From NCBI GenBank assembly GCA_021405325.1, contig QWII01000016.1:1-64000 (forward strand): a DNA stretch of 64,000 nucleotides, given 5' to 3'. This DNA is from Caldilinea sp. CFX5 (lineage in GTDB: Bacteria > Chloroflexota > Anaerolineae > Caldilineales > Caldilineaceae). The notes below the pieces were generated by a model, which did no database searches, was not told the origin of the DNA, and saw only the letters and a list, made by a program, of their open reading frames with translations. Positions 1 to 8,381 of the stretch are shown here, piece by piece (position 1 is the stretch's first letter; every line of letters starts with the position of its first letter). Position numbers and translations under genes: made by a program.

Positions 1-1049
1 GCAATCTCTTCCGCACCGTCCAGCACGCCGATCTCTAGATGGAACTCACGTACTTCGCCGGGTTGGATGTGTTGCAAATAGCCGTGTTTGCGATTCCAGG
101 CGCGACCCAACATGCTGGCGTTGCCCGGTTCGACGCCGGTGACATAGGTGCCACGGATAAAGTGCTGCCACTGGTTGACCAGCGGGATTTCGCGGATCGG
201 GAACTTCCAGTAGAGGCCAACCCCCAAGCGGTCGTTGATCAAGCCAACACGTACATTCCCCGCCGCATCGGCAATGGGGCGGTGGACAAAGACATTGTCC
301 TCGAATTTGGGTTGTGGCCCTTGCGCCACGGTGTAGACTTCCGGGCCGACTTCGCGATCTTCTTTCCACTCGGTGGTCTTGGCGCTCTTGATCACAAAGC
401 GGGTGCCGGCATCCAACACCGGGAAGCCGGGGTTACAGTGGTAGACAAACATGAGCGGCGAGCGGTCGATGCTGAGATTCTCAATGCGGTCATGAATGCG
501 GAAACATTTTTCACCCAACACCGTGGAGATTTCACGGGTCAATTCGAGATTGGTCTTGAAGACTTCGGCCTCGCGAATCTTGCCGCGCACGCGGATCACA
601 TAGTCCTCGCCTTCCCAGTTGCCGTCGGCGACCACATTGCGCGCCGGCAAAAAGGAGAGGCGCCCATGCAGACCCAACTCCTGATTTTCCTCTTCGGGGT
701 CAACTTCCGGGTGGCCGGTGAAGGTCATACCGCAGGTCAGCACCAACCCACCGTAGAAGCCGCGCATCCAGCCATAGCCTTGCGGTTCATAGAAGGCCGG
801 GCCGACATCGCCCACATTGCCGCGAAAACAGAGCGACATCCCCTTGTAGTGCGCCGACGCCACATCAAGCGCCCGCCCCGGCAGGATGGAAAAGCCCAGA
901 CCGGAAGCATTAAAGACTTCAATCAGATCTGACCCGCGTTCAATCCCCTCGGTCGAGGCCGCTTTGCGCGCATTGGCGACCTGCGACACGTCACCAACCA
1001 AATCTAACACTTCCCGTTTCGTATAGGTGCGTCCAAACAGTTTTGGCAT
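1..1049 (-). CDS. DUF4432 / aldose 1-epimerase-like protein (3' end cut by window)
   Basis: The minus-strand frame is open from ATG at 1049 to the window edge, about 349 codons, and the C-terminus is missing. An AGGAGG Shine-Dalgarno sequence sits just upstream of the start. The protein begins MPKLFGRTYTKREV and contains the FYGGLVLTCGMT stretch, the VYHCNPGFPVLDAG stretch and a C-terminal WQHFIRGTYVTGVEPGN block, which I recognise as typical of DUF4432 proteins annotated as aldose-1-epimerase-like. Members are cytoplasmic, galactose-mutarotase-fold sugar-binding proteins, and their exact substrate is usually unknown. It is the last visible gene of a minus-strand run with a HAD hydrolase and a 2-hydroxyacid dehydrogenase, so a role in sugar or sugar-acid handling is reasonable. 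Family call fairly sure, function inferred. Confidence 0.85.
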   Translation of the reverse strand, partial: MPKLFGRTYTKREVLDLVGDVSQVANARKAASTEGIERGSDLIEVFNASGLGFSILPGRALDVASAHYKGMSLCFRGNVGDVGPAFYEPQGYGWMRGFYGGLVLTCGMTFTGHPEVDPEEENQELGLHGRLSFLPARNVVADGNWEGEDYVIRVRGKIREAEVFKTNLELTREISTVLGEKCFRIHDRIENLSIDRSPLMFVYHCNPGFPVLDAGTRFVIKSAKTTEWKEDREVGPEVYTVAQGPQPKFEDNVFVHRPIADAAGNVRVGLINDRLGVGLYWKFPIREIPLVNQWQHFIRGTYVTGVEPGNASMLGRAWNRKHGYLQHIQPGEVREFHLEIGVLDGAEEI

Positions 1050-1134
1050 CAGGTTCCTCCTTGATTTAGCCGCTGCGGCGGCTTCTCGATGTTAGCGGTG
1101 GAATTCATTCCGCTGGAAAGTAATTCCGCACAAC

Positions 1135-1848
1135 TTAAACGCCCAGTTGATTCGCCAGATCGGCAAAATCGGTCGCTACCAGATCAAACGACGGATCGAC
1201 GGTCGGGTCAGGGCGCTGGGTTGGGCCATATTCCAGCGGGCGGGGGACAAAGGCCGTCTTCATCCCTGCGGCTTGCGCGGCACGCAAGTCTCCTTGGTGG
1301 GCGGCCACCATCAGCACTTGGTTGGGCGGCAAACCTAGCAGGCGAGCCGCACCTTGATAGACCTCTGAGTCGGGTTTGTAATGGCGAAATAATTCTGCCG
1401 AGAAAATACAATCCCAGGGTAAGCCGCCACGTTTTGCCATGTTGGTCAGCAAGGCTACATTGCCGTTGGAAAGCGTCGCGATGATATACCCCGTCTTCAA
1501 CCGCTGCAACCCCGCCACGGCATCCGGCCAGGGGGTCAACCGATGCCAAACCCGATTCCAATGATCCTTTTCCGTTTCGCTCAAGCCGGTGATGTGATAT
1601 TGTACCAGGAGTTCGTCTAAAATCAACCGATGCAAATGGTCGATGATGAGCCAGGGCGACTCACCCCGCCGCACCCGCGCCATCGCCGGTTCGTAGCCGG
1701 CGCGCCAGTCGAGGGCGAATTGTCCCCAGTCGATGGTAATCCCTTTAGCCTCGCCCCAGCTTTGCCCCTCCCGCACAATCGTGCCATACCAGTCAACAAC
1801 AGTGCCGAAGATGTCAAAGGTGAGGGCTTTGATGTCGGTTGTCTTCAT
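1135..1848 (-). CDS. HAD-superfamily hydrolase, haloacid dehalogenase type II-like
   Basis: A 237-residue soluble protein with the HAD signature motifs in order. Motif I is TFDIFGTVVDW near residues 10-20, with D12 as the likely nucleophile. Motif II is LSNGN near 128. Motif III has the Lys in HYKPDSEVY. Motif IV is AAHQGDLRAAQAAG. The FGT-VDW context and the cap segment between motifs I and II match the L-2-haloacid dehalogenase (type II) subfamily. In Anaerolineae such proteins often act on phosphorylated or halogenated small organic acids, and the substrate cannot be read from sequence. It lies downstream of the 2-hydroxyacid dehydrogenase gene, separated by a large inverted repeat (1870-2038), and upstream of the DUF4432 gene on the same strand. 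Confidence 0.85.
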   Translation of the reverse strand: MKTTDIKALTFDIFGTVVDWYGTIVREGQSWGEAKGITIDWGQFALDWRAGYEPAMARVRRGESPWLIIDHLHRLILDELLVQYHITGLSETEKDHWNRVWHRLTPWPDAVAGLQRLKTGYIIATLSNGNVALLTNMAKRGGLPWDCIFSAELFRHYKPDSEVYQGAARLLGLPPNQVLMVAAHQGDLRAAQAAGMKTAFVPRPLEYGPTQRPDPTVDPSFDLVATDFADLANQLGV

Positions 1849-1869
1849 GGGTCGATCCTTTGTACTTGG

Positions 1870-2038
1870 CGCGGAAACAGAACAACGGATTTAGGAAGCA
1901 ACGGATTTGCTGCTGTCTTGAACTGGATTGAAGGAATAAGAGAGCGTCCATTCAATCCCGCTGTTTGGTGATACAAGGAAAGCTTGTCTGGCCGGCAACT
2001 AATCCGCTGCTTCCTAAATCCGTTGTTGTGTTCCTGCG
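1870..2038. repeat. Long inverted repeat, 38-nt arms, 93-nt loop
   Basis: Arms at 1870-1907 and 2001-2038 are complementary at 34 of 38 positions. The loop holds a nested partial repeat (GGATTGAAGGAA against TCCATTCAATCC). The left arm contains a direct repeat of CAACGGATT. The element ends 1 nt from the stop codon of the 2-hydroxyacid dehydrogenase gene, so it would form at the 3' end of that transcript. Confidence 0.85.
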
Positions 2039-2039
2039 T

Positions 2040-3002
2040 TTACACTTGATTGGCCGGCGCACGGGGTGTTTGCCCTTGCAAGACCCGCACAACCTCTTCC
2101 GCTGCGCGTGTGCGCATCTCGATCTTGGCTTCCTCCGAATACCAGGCGCTATGGGGGGTGATCAGAATGCGTTCCTCCTGTAAAAGTGGGTTGTCGGGGC
2201 CGGCTGGCTCGGTGGCTAAAACATCCAGCGCGGCGCCGGCAATTTGCCCATTGCGCACGGCATGAAGCAGCGCCGTCTCGTCGATGAGCGGCCCGCGGGC
2301 GGCGTTGATCAAGTAGGCAGTCGGCTTCATGCGGGCGAGAAATTCGGCATTGACCAGATGACGGGTGCTGTCGATCAACGGGGTGTGGAGCGAAATATAA
2401 TCCGCTTCCCGCGCCAACGTGGTGAGGTCAACGGCTTGCACCCCTAGCCGGTCAACGGCTTCTTGATTTAAGAGGGGATCGTACACAATCACTTTTAGTC
2501 CCAACCCACGCCCTTTAGCCGCGGTTGCCTGACCAATGCGGCCAAAGCCGACGATGCCCAACGTCTGTTCGCGCAACCGATGCACCGGCCCGGAACGCAT
2601 GGGGTCCCACTGCCCGCTGCGAGTCGATTGCACCAGGGGTACAATCCCGCGCGCTTGGGTTAACAAAAGGGCAATGGCATGAGTGGAGACTTCATCAATC
2701 GAATAGTCGGGCACATAGGCAACCCAAATGCCACGCGCGGTTGCTGTGGGAATATCAATAGTGTCGAGACCGGTGCCGGCGCGGCTGATGATGCGACAGC
2801 GCGTCATGCTGTTGATAATGGGCGCCGTCACCCGTTCCAGCGTCACCATGAGGGCGTCCGCCGTTTTGACAGCGGCCAGGGCAGCGGGTTCCGTCAAGTT
2901 GCCGGTATGGATGATCTCCGCCCCCAATGGTCGCAGAACAGCGCGTTCCACGGCGAGATCGTCGCCAAAAGCGGTGTGAGCAATGACAACGGTTGGTTTC
3001 AT
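2040..3002 (-). CDS. D-2-hydroxyacid dehydrogenase, CtBP-like
   Basis: A 320-residue NAD-dependent dehydrogenase that would interconvert a 2-hydroxyacid and a 2-oxoacid in the cytoplasm. I chose ATG 3002 (MKPTVVIAHTAFGDD) because AAGGAGG lies 9 nt upstream, whereas the longer frame has no such signal. It shows the Rossmann motif GIVGFGRIGQ, the catalytic Arg in INAARGPLID, the acidic residue in VLATEP and the catalytic His in LITPHSAWY. The arrangement resembles C-terminal-binding-protein-like and phosphoglycerate-dehydrogenase-like members. It is divergent from the first binding-protein gene across a 565-nt intergenic region and heads a minus-strand run with the HAD and DUF4432 genes. Substrate unknown. 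Confidence 0.9.
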   Translation of the reverse strand: MKPTVVIAHTAFGDDLAVERAVLRPLGAEIIHTGNLTEPAALAAVKTADALMVTLERVTAPIINSMTRCRIISRAGTGLDTIDIPTATARGIWVAYVPDYSIDEVSTHAIALLLTQARGIVPLVQSTRSGQWDPMRSGPVHRLREQTLGIVGFGRIGQATAAKGRGLGLKVIVYDPLLNQEAVDRLGVQAVDLTTLAREADYISLHTPLIDSTRHLVNAEFLARMKPTAYLINAARGPLIDETALLHAVRNGQIAGAALDVLATEPAGPDNPLLQEERILITPHSAWYSEEAKIEMRTRAAEEVVRVLQGQTPRAPANQV

Positions 3003-3116
3003 GCGACGGAGCCTCCTTACGTATGGTTCATAGTTTGATGGACAACGGGACATGGCGACGGCCAGGCAAGCAAATTTAAGGCAGTTGCCATAACCCACAC
3101 AACTGTTGTAGACTTT

Positions 3117-3229
3117 TAGGTAGATAGGTAGACAGGTACACAGGTAGACAGGTACACAGGGAATAGGACGTATCGACCTATTTACCTGTCTACTTGTTTA
3201 CCTGTTTACCTGTTTACCTGTCTACCTAC
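3117..3229. repeat. Tandem-repeat hairpin (AGGTAGAC-type units)
   Basis: The left arm (3117-3160) is made of about five AGGTAGAC/AGGTACAC octamers. The right arm (3176-3229) carries the complementary GTCTACCT/GTTTACCT units, separated by about 15 nt. Pairing is imperfect but can slide by whole units. This is the only clear family member lying 5' of two divergent genes rather than just after a stop codon. Its unit is shared with the hairpin at 52105-52173. Confidence 0.85.
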
Positions 3230-3235
3230 GGGCAT

Positions 3236-3254
3236 TTAGTATATTGTATACCAA
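3236..3254. promoter_or_regulatory. Candidate GntR-type operator, 8-3-8 palindrome
   Basis: The sequence reads TTAGTATA-TTG-TATACCAA, an inverted repeat with a 3-nt spacer. It has the same layout as the site beside the GntR gene at 27986-28004 and lies 3 nt upstream of a TTGACA -35 hexamer. The match to FadR-family operators is inferred from sequence only. Confidence 0.5.
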
Positions 3255-3257
3255 GAT

Positions 3258-3287
3258 TTGACAAACTGTCAATCTCTCATTTAAGAT
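3258..3287 (+). promoter_or_regulatory. Candidate sigma-70 promoter for the first ABC operon
   Basis: TTGACA at 3258-3263 is followed after 18 nt by TAAGAT at 3282-3287. The -35 box is also half of a palindrome, TTGACA-AAC-TGTCAA (3258-3272), which could be a second regulator site. Confidence 0.4.
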
Positions 3288-3567
3288 AGGCTGAAGCCAT
3301 TTTTCAACTATAAAGGTCTTCCCACCTGTGTAAAACGCACCAGTGTAAAACGCATAGAGAAGCGAGGGTTGCCCTACCGTTATCGTCAAGTGTGTGCGGT
3401 GAACCGTTCCCAACAACGCCCGGCGGCTGTTGCCGTGCTGTTGCGTTCGCTACTCGATTCCCTGCACCCACTGCCGGCCATTCGGATCTGCTGTGATGTT
3501 TTGTCATCTCCCCTAGTTTTGACTAAACCGATGTTTCGCAGAGCAGTTTAGGAAGGAATCAATCGCT

Positions 3568-4893
3568 ATGACGACCCAGCAATCAAAACAGATGAGCCGC
3601 CGCTCGTTTCTGAAAACCGCGGCTGTTGTCAGCGCCGGCGCCGCATTGGCCGCTTGCGCCGCTCCCGGCGTCGCCCCCACGACTGGCGGTAACGCCCCGG
3701 CAGTGAACACAGGCGCCAAACAGACGGTACGCTATCTCTCCTGGTGGTTCGAGGAAGGCAACCGCGGCGCAACTTGGAAAGCCTTTATCAAGGAATTTAA
3801 CGAATCGCAGAGCGATATTGAGGTGGTAGCCGAGAATATTCCCTTTGACGCCTACACCACCAAGACGATTGTGGCGACCCAGTCGGGCAAGCTCGACGGT
3901 GATATTATTATGGCGACCCCGGAACTGGCGCCGCGCCTGATCCGCTCCGGTCTTCTGCTGCCGCTCGATGATGTGCTGACCCGCAACAACATCACCGATC
4001 TCAGTTCCGCCCACGACGCCATGCGGCAGGACGGCCATATCTATGGTCTTGATATGGTGACGGTGGCCTTTGGCATTCTTTACAATGCTGATCGTTATGC
4101 CGAAGCCAACATCACGCCGGCGAAAACACCGGAAGAGTGGATTGCTGTAAGCGAAGCGTTGACCGACCGCGATAATCAGAAGTATGGCTTCTGGTCGCCC
4201 CATCTGGTCAACGAAGCGTCCGATTTCTGGTTTACGCTTGAAGAGTGGTGTATGCCCTATGACGGCGTCTGGGCTGAAGGCAAGACACCAATGCTCACTT
4301 CCGACCCCATCATCAAGGGGTTGAAACTCTTCAAGCAAATGTATGACGTGGCCTTCCCACAAGGCGCCGATATTGCCACCGGTCAACGCCTCTTTGGCAC
4401 CGGCGCTACGGCGCAAGGGTTGTTTGTATCGGCGGCGGTCGGTGGTCTGAAACCGCTCTTCCCCGATCTCTACCCCAAATTGCAGAGCGCCCCGATTCCC
4501 TGGGAGAGCAACAAGTCGATTGCCCGCATCCACCCGATGATGATCAACAAGGATTCGGAAGTGAAGGATGCCGCGCTTGAATTTGTCACCTACATGTACA
4601 AGCCGGATAACTACCGGCGCATGGTCGAAGGCTGTGAAGATGTGATCTTTGCCCAGCCGTCGGCCGCGCGCCAGGAGTATCTGGATAATCTGCACTGGTT
4701 GAAGCCGGGCTTTGACGGCGTCACCTATGTTACGCCTTTTGATATTGTCGGCGACTTTGTCTACAACTTCCAGGAACTGGGCCAGATTGTCATCACCAAC
4801 TTTGCCAATGTCCTCAACGCCGGCAAGACGGTGGAAGAAGCAATGGAAACCGCCCAGAAAGAAGCGGAAGCATTGGCCGAACGGATTGCCTAA
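3568..4893 (+). CDS. ABC sugar-binding lipoprotein (extracellular solute-binding family 1), SBP 1
   Basis: A 441-residue binding protein that would capture an oligosaccharide or sugar derivative outside the membrane and deliver it to a CUT1 permease. The N-terminus has a Tat-type motif, SRRSFLKTAA, followed by a hydrophobic segment and the lipobox LAACAAP, so it should be a lipid-anchored protein. The mature part begins after an Ala/Gly/Pro-rich linker with VRYLSWWFEEGN and shows the usual family-1 pattern including YGLDMVTVAFGILYNADRY. It is the first of two successive binding-protein genes in front of one permease pair. A near-perfect hairpin (4901-4969) follows its stop. AAGGA lies about 11 nt upstream of the ATG. 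Confidence 0.9.
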   Translation: MTTQQSKQMSRRSFLKTAAVVSAGAALAACAAPGVAPTTGGNAPAVNTGAKQTVRYLSWWFEEGNRGATWKAFIKEFNESQSDIEVVAENIPFDAYTTKTIVATQSGKLDGDIIMATPELAPRLIRSGLLLPLDDVLTRNNITDLSSAHDAMRQDGHIYGLDMVTVAFGILYNADRYAEANITPAKTPEEWIAVSEALTDRDNQKYGFWSPHLVNEASDFWFTLEEWCMPYDGVWAEGKTPMLTSDPIIKGLKLFKQMYDVAFPQGADIATGQRLFGTGATAQGLFVSAAVGGLKPLFPDLYPKLQSAPIPWESNKSIARIHPMMINKDSEVKDAALEFVTYMYKPDNYRRMVEGCEDVIFAQPSAARQEYLDNLHWLKPGFDGVTYVTPFDIVGDFVYNFQELGQIVITNFANVLNAGKTVEEAMETAQKEAEALAERIA

Positions 4894-4969
4894 CGTGATT
4901 CGTGCTACGTGATTCGTGATTCGTCGCCTGAGCCTGTCGAAGGCGACGAATCACGAATCACGCAGCACG
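4894..4969. repeat. Hairpin of CGTGATT repeats after SBP 1
   Basis: Arms 4901-4929 and 4941-4969 pair at 28 of 29 positions. They contain the repeated unit CGTGATT. The 11-nt loop is GAGCCTGTCGA. Arms and loop closely match the hairpin at 29243-29311, which lies 24 kb away. The repeat block begins directly after the TAA of SBP 1. Confidence 0.9.
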
Positions 4970-5018
4970 CAAGTTAGATTCCTACCGTCTTACCCATATA
5001 CCGAAGGAGAAGCTACTA

Positions 5019-6365
5019 ATGACGACTGCACATTCGCAAACCGTTACTCGTCGCACCTTTTTGAAGGGCGCCGGGATGATGACTATTGGTATGGCGTTGG
5101 CTGCCTGTGCGCCGGTTGCTGCGCCTGCCGGGGCGCCAGCGGCTGATGCCCCGGCTGCGCCCGCTGCCGAAGGCGCGACAATCAACTTTCTGGGCGGCCC
5201 CTGGTCATTCCTGCCCGATCTCGATGTGGTGATTGATGAGTTTGCCGCCAAATGGGGCGCTGAGAACAATGTCACCATCAACTTTGAGCGCGATGCCCAA
5301 CTGTTGCCCAAGATCCAGACGGCGATTGAGACCGGCGGCGCAGCCAATATCATCCAATACAGTTCGCCGCCCCAGATTTTTGCCAATGCCTTGGTTGATG
5401 TCACCGACATTGCCACCGAGTTGAGCGAAGAGGGCGGCGGCTACCTGCCCAACGCCCCCTACCAGATGGGCACCGAAGACGGCAAATGGCTGGGCGCGCC
5501 CCTGGGCCAGCACAACTGGTTTATCAACTACCGCCAGGATTGGCTGCAAGAGGAAGGCTATGAGACCTTCCCCGACACCTGGGAAGAGGCGTTGACCCTC
5601 GGTGCAGCGCTCAAGGCCAAGGGGCGCCCTTATGGCATGACCTTCTCCGACCAGGCCGGCGGCGACGGCAACGGCGTGCCGCGTCTGGTGTTATGGGCCT
5701 TTGGCGGCAAGGAATTTAACGAGGATGGGTCACTCGCCCTGGACAGTGAAGAGACGCTGGCCGCCCTCGAATTTGCCATTCAACTGCACAATGAGGCGGG
5801 CGATCCAGGCGAAATCGGTTATGACGACGGCGCCAACAACGCTGCCTTCCTTGCCAGCAAGATTTCGATGACCGCCAATGTCAACACCATCTATCTACCG
5901 GCGCTCAAGAACAACCCGGATGTGGCCGCCGGCATGAATCATGCGCTGCCGCCGCAAGGTCCCGGTGGGCGCTTTGGCTATGGTCAGTTGCCGTGGTGGG
6001 GCATCTTGAACCACACCGAAGGGGCCAATCTCACCGCCGCCACCGACTTTGTGCGCGCCTTTTTCAAGATGGAAAACTTGGGCGCCTTCTACAAGGCCGG
6101 CCAGGGCTACATCCTGCCGCTACTGCCCAACTATGAGAATGAAGCGATCTGGCCCGAAGATCCCAAGCTGGCGATTGCCAAAGAGATGTTCAAGCTCGCC
6201 TTGCCTGCCGGTCATGCGCTGCCGCAGCAGACCAAGCTCGCTGCGCTCATCCAGGACAAGATCGTCATCGGTCGCCTCTTCTCGCAAGCCTGCTCCACCG
6301 GCGACGCCCGCGGCGCGCTCGACGGTATCATGAAGGAAATTGCGGATCTGGAGTTGCTGGCGTAG
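5019..6365 (+). CDS. ABC sugar-binding lipoprotein (family 1), SBP 2
   Basis: A 448-residue binding protein of the same broad family as SBP 1 but clearly divergent from it. Its Tat-like signal is TRRTFLKGAGMM and its lipobox LAACAPV, followed by a long Ala/Pro linker. The mature protein contains INYRQDWLQEEGYETFPDTWEE-type features of carbohydrate-binding family-1 proteins. GAAGGAGA lies about 10 nt before the ATG. Two binding proteins in tandem ahead of a single MalF/MalG pair suggest either two specificities for one permease or a partner for the second permease pair at 12.4-14.8 kb, which has no binding protein next to it. A tandem-repeat hairpin (6370-6486) starts 5 nt after its stop. Confidence 0.9.
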   Translation: MTTAHSQTVTRRTFLKGAGMMTIGMALAACAPVAAPAGAPAADAPAAPAAEGATINFLGGPWSFLPDLDVVIDEFAAKWGAENNVTINFERDAQLLPKIQTAIETGGAANIIQYSSPPQIFANALVDVTDIATELSEEGGGYLPNAPYQMGTEDGKWLGAPLGQHNWFINYRQDWLQEEGYETFPDTWEEALTLGAALKAKGRPYGMTFSDQAGGDGNGVPRLVLWAFGGKEFNEDGSLALDSEETLAALEFAIQLHNEAGDPGEIGYDDGANNAAFLASKISMTANVNTIYLPALKNNPDVAAGMNHALPPQGPGGRFGYGQLPWWGILNHTEGANLTAATDFVRAFFKMENLGAFYKAGQGYILPLLPNYENEAIWPEDPKLAIAKEMFKLALPAGHALPQQTKLAALIQDKIVIGRLFSQACSTGDARGALDGIMKEIADLELLA

Positions 6366-6369
6366 TTGA

Positions 6370-6486
6370 GTAAGACAGTGAGACAGTGAAACAGTAAGAC
6401 AGTATGATAGTTGCTCCACGTGACAGTGCGATTTACTCACTGTCTTACTGTCTTACTGTCTTACTGTCTCACTGTCTCACTGTCAC
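6370..6486. repeat. Tandem-repeat hairpin (GACAGTRA units) after SBP 2
   Basis: The left arm (6370-6411) consists of GACAGTRA octamers. The right arm (6435-6486) consists of the complementary YACTGTCT units, about six copies. Because the arms are periodic, pairing can slip by 8 nt. The repeat occupies the gap between SBP 2 and the MalF-like gene. Translating it gives a meaningless LTVLLSYCLTVSLSH string, which is why the permease start is placed after it. Confidence 0.9.
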
Positions 6487-6497
6487 ATGGGGGACTG

Positions 6498-7427
6498 ATG
6501 GCTTCAAAAACGCACGCACCACCTTCGACATTGGGGGCATTTATCGGGCGGCTGTTGCACCGGGATGTTTCGTTGGGCTATATTCTGCTGGCGCCGGGTT
6601 TTCTCTTTCTCGCCTTGCTGATGGCCTACCCCTTTGTCTATGCGGTCTATCTCAGCTTTACCGATAAGACGATTGGCGCGCCGGCCAACTTTACCGGGCT
6701 GGAAAATTACACCCGTCTCTTGCGCACCACGCTCTTTTCACAGACGGTGATCAACTCCCTGGTCTACACCAGCTTTGCGCTAGTGCTGAAATTTTTGGGC
6801 GGGTTGGCGCTGGCGGTGTTGCTCAATCGCCCCTTTATTGGGCAGCGGGTGGTCAAAGCGTTGATGTTGCTGCCCTGGATTATGCCGACCGTCTTTAGCA
6901 CCATGATCTGGTCGTGGATCTTTCATCCCAGCTTTAGCATTGTCAATGATATTCTGGTAATCAAAACAGGGCTGCTGGCCGAGCCGATTCCCTTTTTGCG
7001 CGATGAAGGGTGGGCGATGGCGTCACTGATCTTTGTCAATGTCTGGCGCGGCGTCCCCTTCTTTGGCATAACTTTTCTGGCGGCGATCCAGTCCGTCTCA
7101 CCAGAGATCATTGAGGCGAGCAAGATCGATGGCGCGTCGCGCTGGGTCTCCTTCTGGCGGATTACCTTCCCCATGATTCGCCCGGTGGTGGTCGTCGTCA
7201 TGTTGATCTCGACCATTGGCACCATTGGCGATTTTGACCTGCCCTTTTTGCTGACCAAAGGTGGCCCGAATAACTCGACGACCCTATTTGCGCTGACGGC
7301 TTATACCCTTTCGTTGTCCTCCGGCAAGATTGGCCTGGGCGCGGCGGTGACAATGACGATGTTTCCGGTCTTGGCGCTGCTGGTGGTTGCGTCGCTGGTT
7401 AGTGTGCGGCGGCAACAGCAGAACTGA
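6498..7427 (+). CDS. CUT1 ABC permease, MalF/UgpA-like
   Basis: A 309-residue inner-membrane permease subunit. ATG 6498 (MASKTHAPPSTLGAF) is preceded by GGGGGA, and the frame upstream of it is only hairpin repeat. About six hydrophobic segments are visible, the first at GYILLAPGFLFLALLMAYPFV-like sequence near residues 28-48. The cytoplasmic EAA loop that docks the ATPase is seen as IIEASKIDGASRWVSFWRI. It pairs with the MalG-like subunit encoded 26 nt downstream. No ATP-binding subunit is encoded nearby, so a shared MsmK/UgpC-type ATPase from another locus is likely. Confidence 0.92.
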   Translation: MASKTHAPPSTLGAFIGRLLHRDVSLGYILLAPGFLFLALLMAYPFVYAVYLSFTDKTIGAPANFTGLENYTRLLRTTLFSQTVINSLVYTSFALVLKFLGGLALAVLLNRPFIGQRVVKALMLLPWIMPTVFSTMIWSWIFHPSFSIVNDILVIKTGLLAEPIPFLRDEGWAMASLIFVNVWRGVPFFGITFLAAIQSVSPEIIEASKIDGASRWVSFWRITFPMIRPVVVVVMLISTIGTIGDFDLPFLLTKGGPNNSTTLFALTAYTLSLSSGKIGLGAAVTMTMFPVLALLVVASLVSVRRQQQN

Positions 7428-7453
7428 GTGATGTACAGAAGATAGGGTGGGCA

Positions 7454-8308
7454 ATGATGAAGCGTTCACAATCAATGCGGAGTCTTCGTGACTCTGTCGG
7501 CTTTTACCTCCTGTTGGGCGCGGTATTGGCCTTTTTACTCTTTCCCTTCTACTGGGGCTTGATTACATCGCTCAAGTATGAGGTGGAGATTTACGACTTT
7601 AGCGGCAATTTCCTGGTGCCGCGCAACCCCAGCCTGGACAATTACAACACCCTTTTCAGCGAACCGGGCTATTTCCGCTGGTTCTGGAATACTTTCCTGG
7701 TCTCGGCGGTGACGACCATTGCTTCGGTGATTGTGTCGGTGATGGCCGGGTTTGCCATTGCGCGCCTGCGTTTTCCCGGTGTGGCCGTGGCCGGCACGCT
7801 GGTCTTCATCACCTACCTGGCGCCCAAAAACTTTCTCTTTGTGCCGTTGGCGCAGATTCTGAAAGATTGGGGGTTGTTGGGGGGGCTGTCGGCGCTGATG
7901 CTCACCTATCCAACCAACTTGATCCCCTTTTGCACCTGGCTCTTGAGCGGCTACTTTGCCAATGTGCCCCATGAGCCGGAGGAGTGCGCCATGGTCGATG
8001 GCGCCAGCCGGATCGGGGCGATTGTCCGCATTACCTTGCCCATGTCGTTGCCGGGGATTATCACGGCGGCGATCTTTTCGTTTACGGCATCGTGGAATGA
8101 ACTGCTCTACTCGATTGTCTTTGTCAGCGGCGAAGAGAACAAGATGCTTACCAACGGCGTCATCGGCGCCTTTACCGGCGGCGACTGGTTCTCCTGGGGG
8201 CCGCTCATGGCCGCGGCGACGGTCTCGTCGCTGCCGATAGCCTTTCTCTATCTGCTCTTTACCGACCGTTTTGTCAGTGGCATCACGGCGGGATCGACGA
8301 AGGGGTAA
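7454..8308 (+). CDS. CUT1 ABC permease, MalG/UgpE-like
   Basis: A 284-residue membrane permease subunit with about six hydrophobic helices and the EAA-loop sequence EPEECAMVDGASRIGAIVRI. It ends with the FVSGITAGSTKG tail typical of MalG-type subunits. AGGGTGGG lies upstream of the start. It forms the second half of the transporter with the MalF-like protein just upstream. A hairpin (8312-8366) begins 4 nt after its stop codon and separates it from the 2-hydroxyacid dehydrogenase gene. Confidence 0.92.
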   Translation: MMKRSQSMRSLRDSVGFYLLLGAVLAFLLFPFYWGLITSLKYEVEIYDFSGNFLVPRNPSLDNYNTLFSEPGYFRWFWNTFLVSAVTTIASVIVSVMAGFAIARLRFPGVAVAGTLVFITYLAPKNFLFVPLAQILKDWGLLGGLSALMLTYPTNLIPFCTWLLSGYFANVPHEPEECAMVDGASRIGAIVRITLPMSLPGIITAAIFSFTASWNELLYSIVFVSGEENKMLTNGVIGAFTGGDWFSWGPLMAAATVSSLPIAFLYLLFTDRFVSGITAGSTKG

Positions 8309-8311
8309 TGT

Positions 8312-8366
8312 GTGGCGGGTGGTGAGTAGCGGGTGGCGAATTTACCCGCCACTCACCACCCGCCAC
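8312..8366. repeat. Hairpin, 23-nt arms, after MalG-like gene
   Basis: Arms 8312-8334 and 8344-8366 pair at 22 of 23 positions around a 9-nt loop. The arms are made of two variants of a GTGGCGGGT/GTAGCGGGT word. The position just after a stop codon matches the other members of the family. Confidence 0.9.
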
Positions 8367-8381
8367 TCGTAACTTGTAGAA

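Larger units (their letters stand above)
3003..3567. other. Divergent intergenic region between dehydrogenase and binding-protein genes
   Basis: This 565-nt region holds a tandem-repeat hairpin (3117-3229), an operator-like palindrome (3236-3254), a candidate promoter (3258-3287) and two copies of GTGTAAAACGCA (3328-3339 and 3343-3354). That leaves a leader of about 280 nt before the first binding-protein gene. I see no convincing gene in it. Confidence 0.6.

Noticed and set aside
39..932. Long plus-strand open frame of about 297 codons
   Set aside because: It is antisense to the DUF4432 gene, has no recognisable family and reflects codon bias of the real gene.
3117..3229. CRISPR-like array
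   Set aside because: The repeat unit is only 8 nt, there are no unique spacers, and the two halves are complementary. The same applies to the other tandem-repeat hairpins.
3583..4695. Minus-strand open frame of about 370 codons
   Set aside because: It is the shadow of the SBP 1 gene, which has a clear signal peptide, lipobox and family pattern in the other frame.
6411..6497. N-terminal extension of the MalF-like permease
   Set aside because: It is translated hairpin repeat (repeated SLSHCLTV-like residues), and a start with GGGGGA lies after it.
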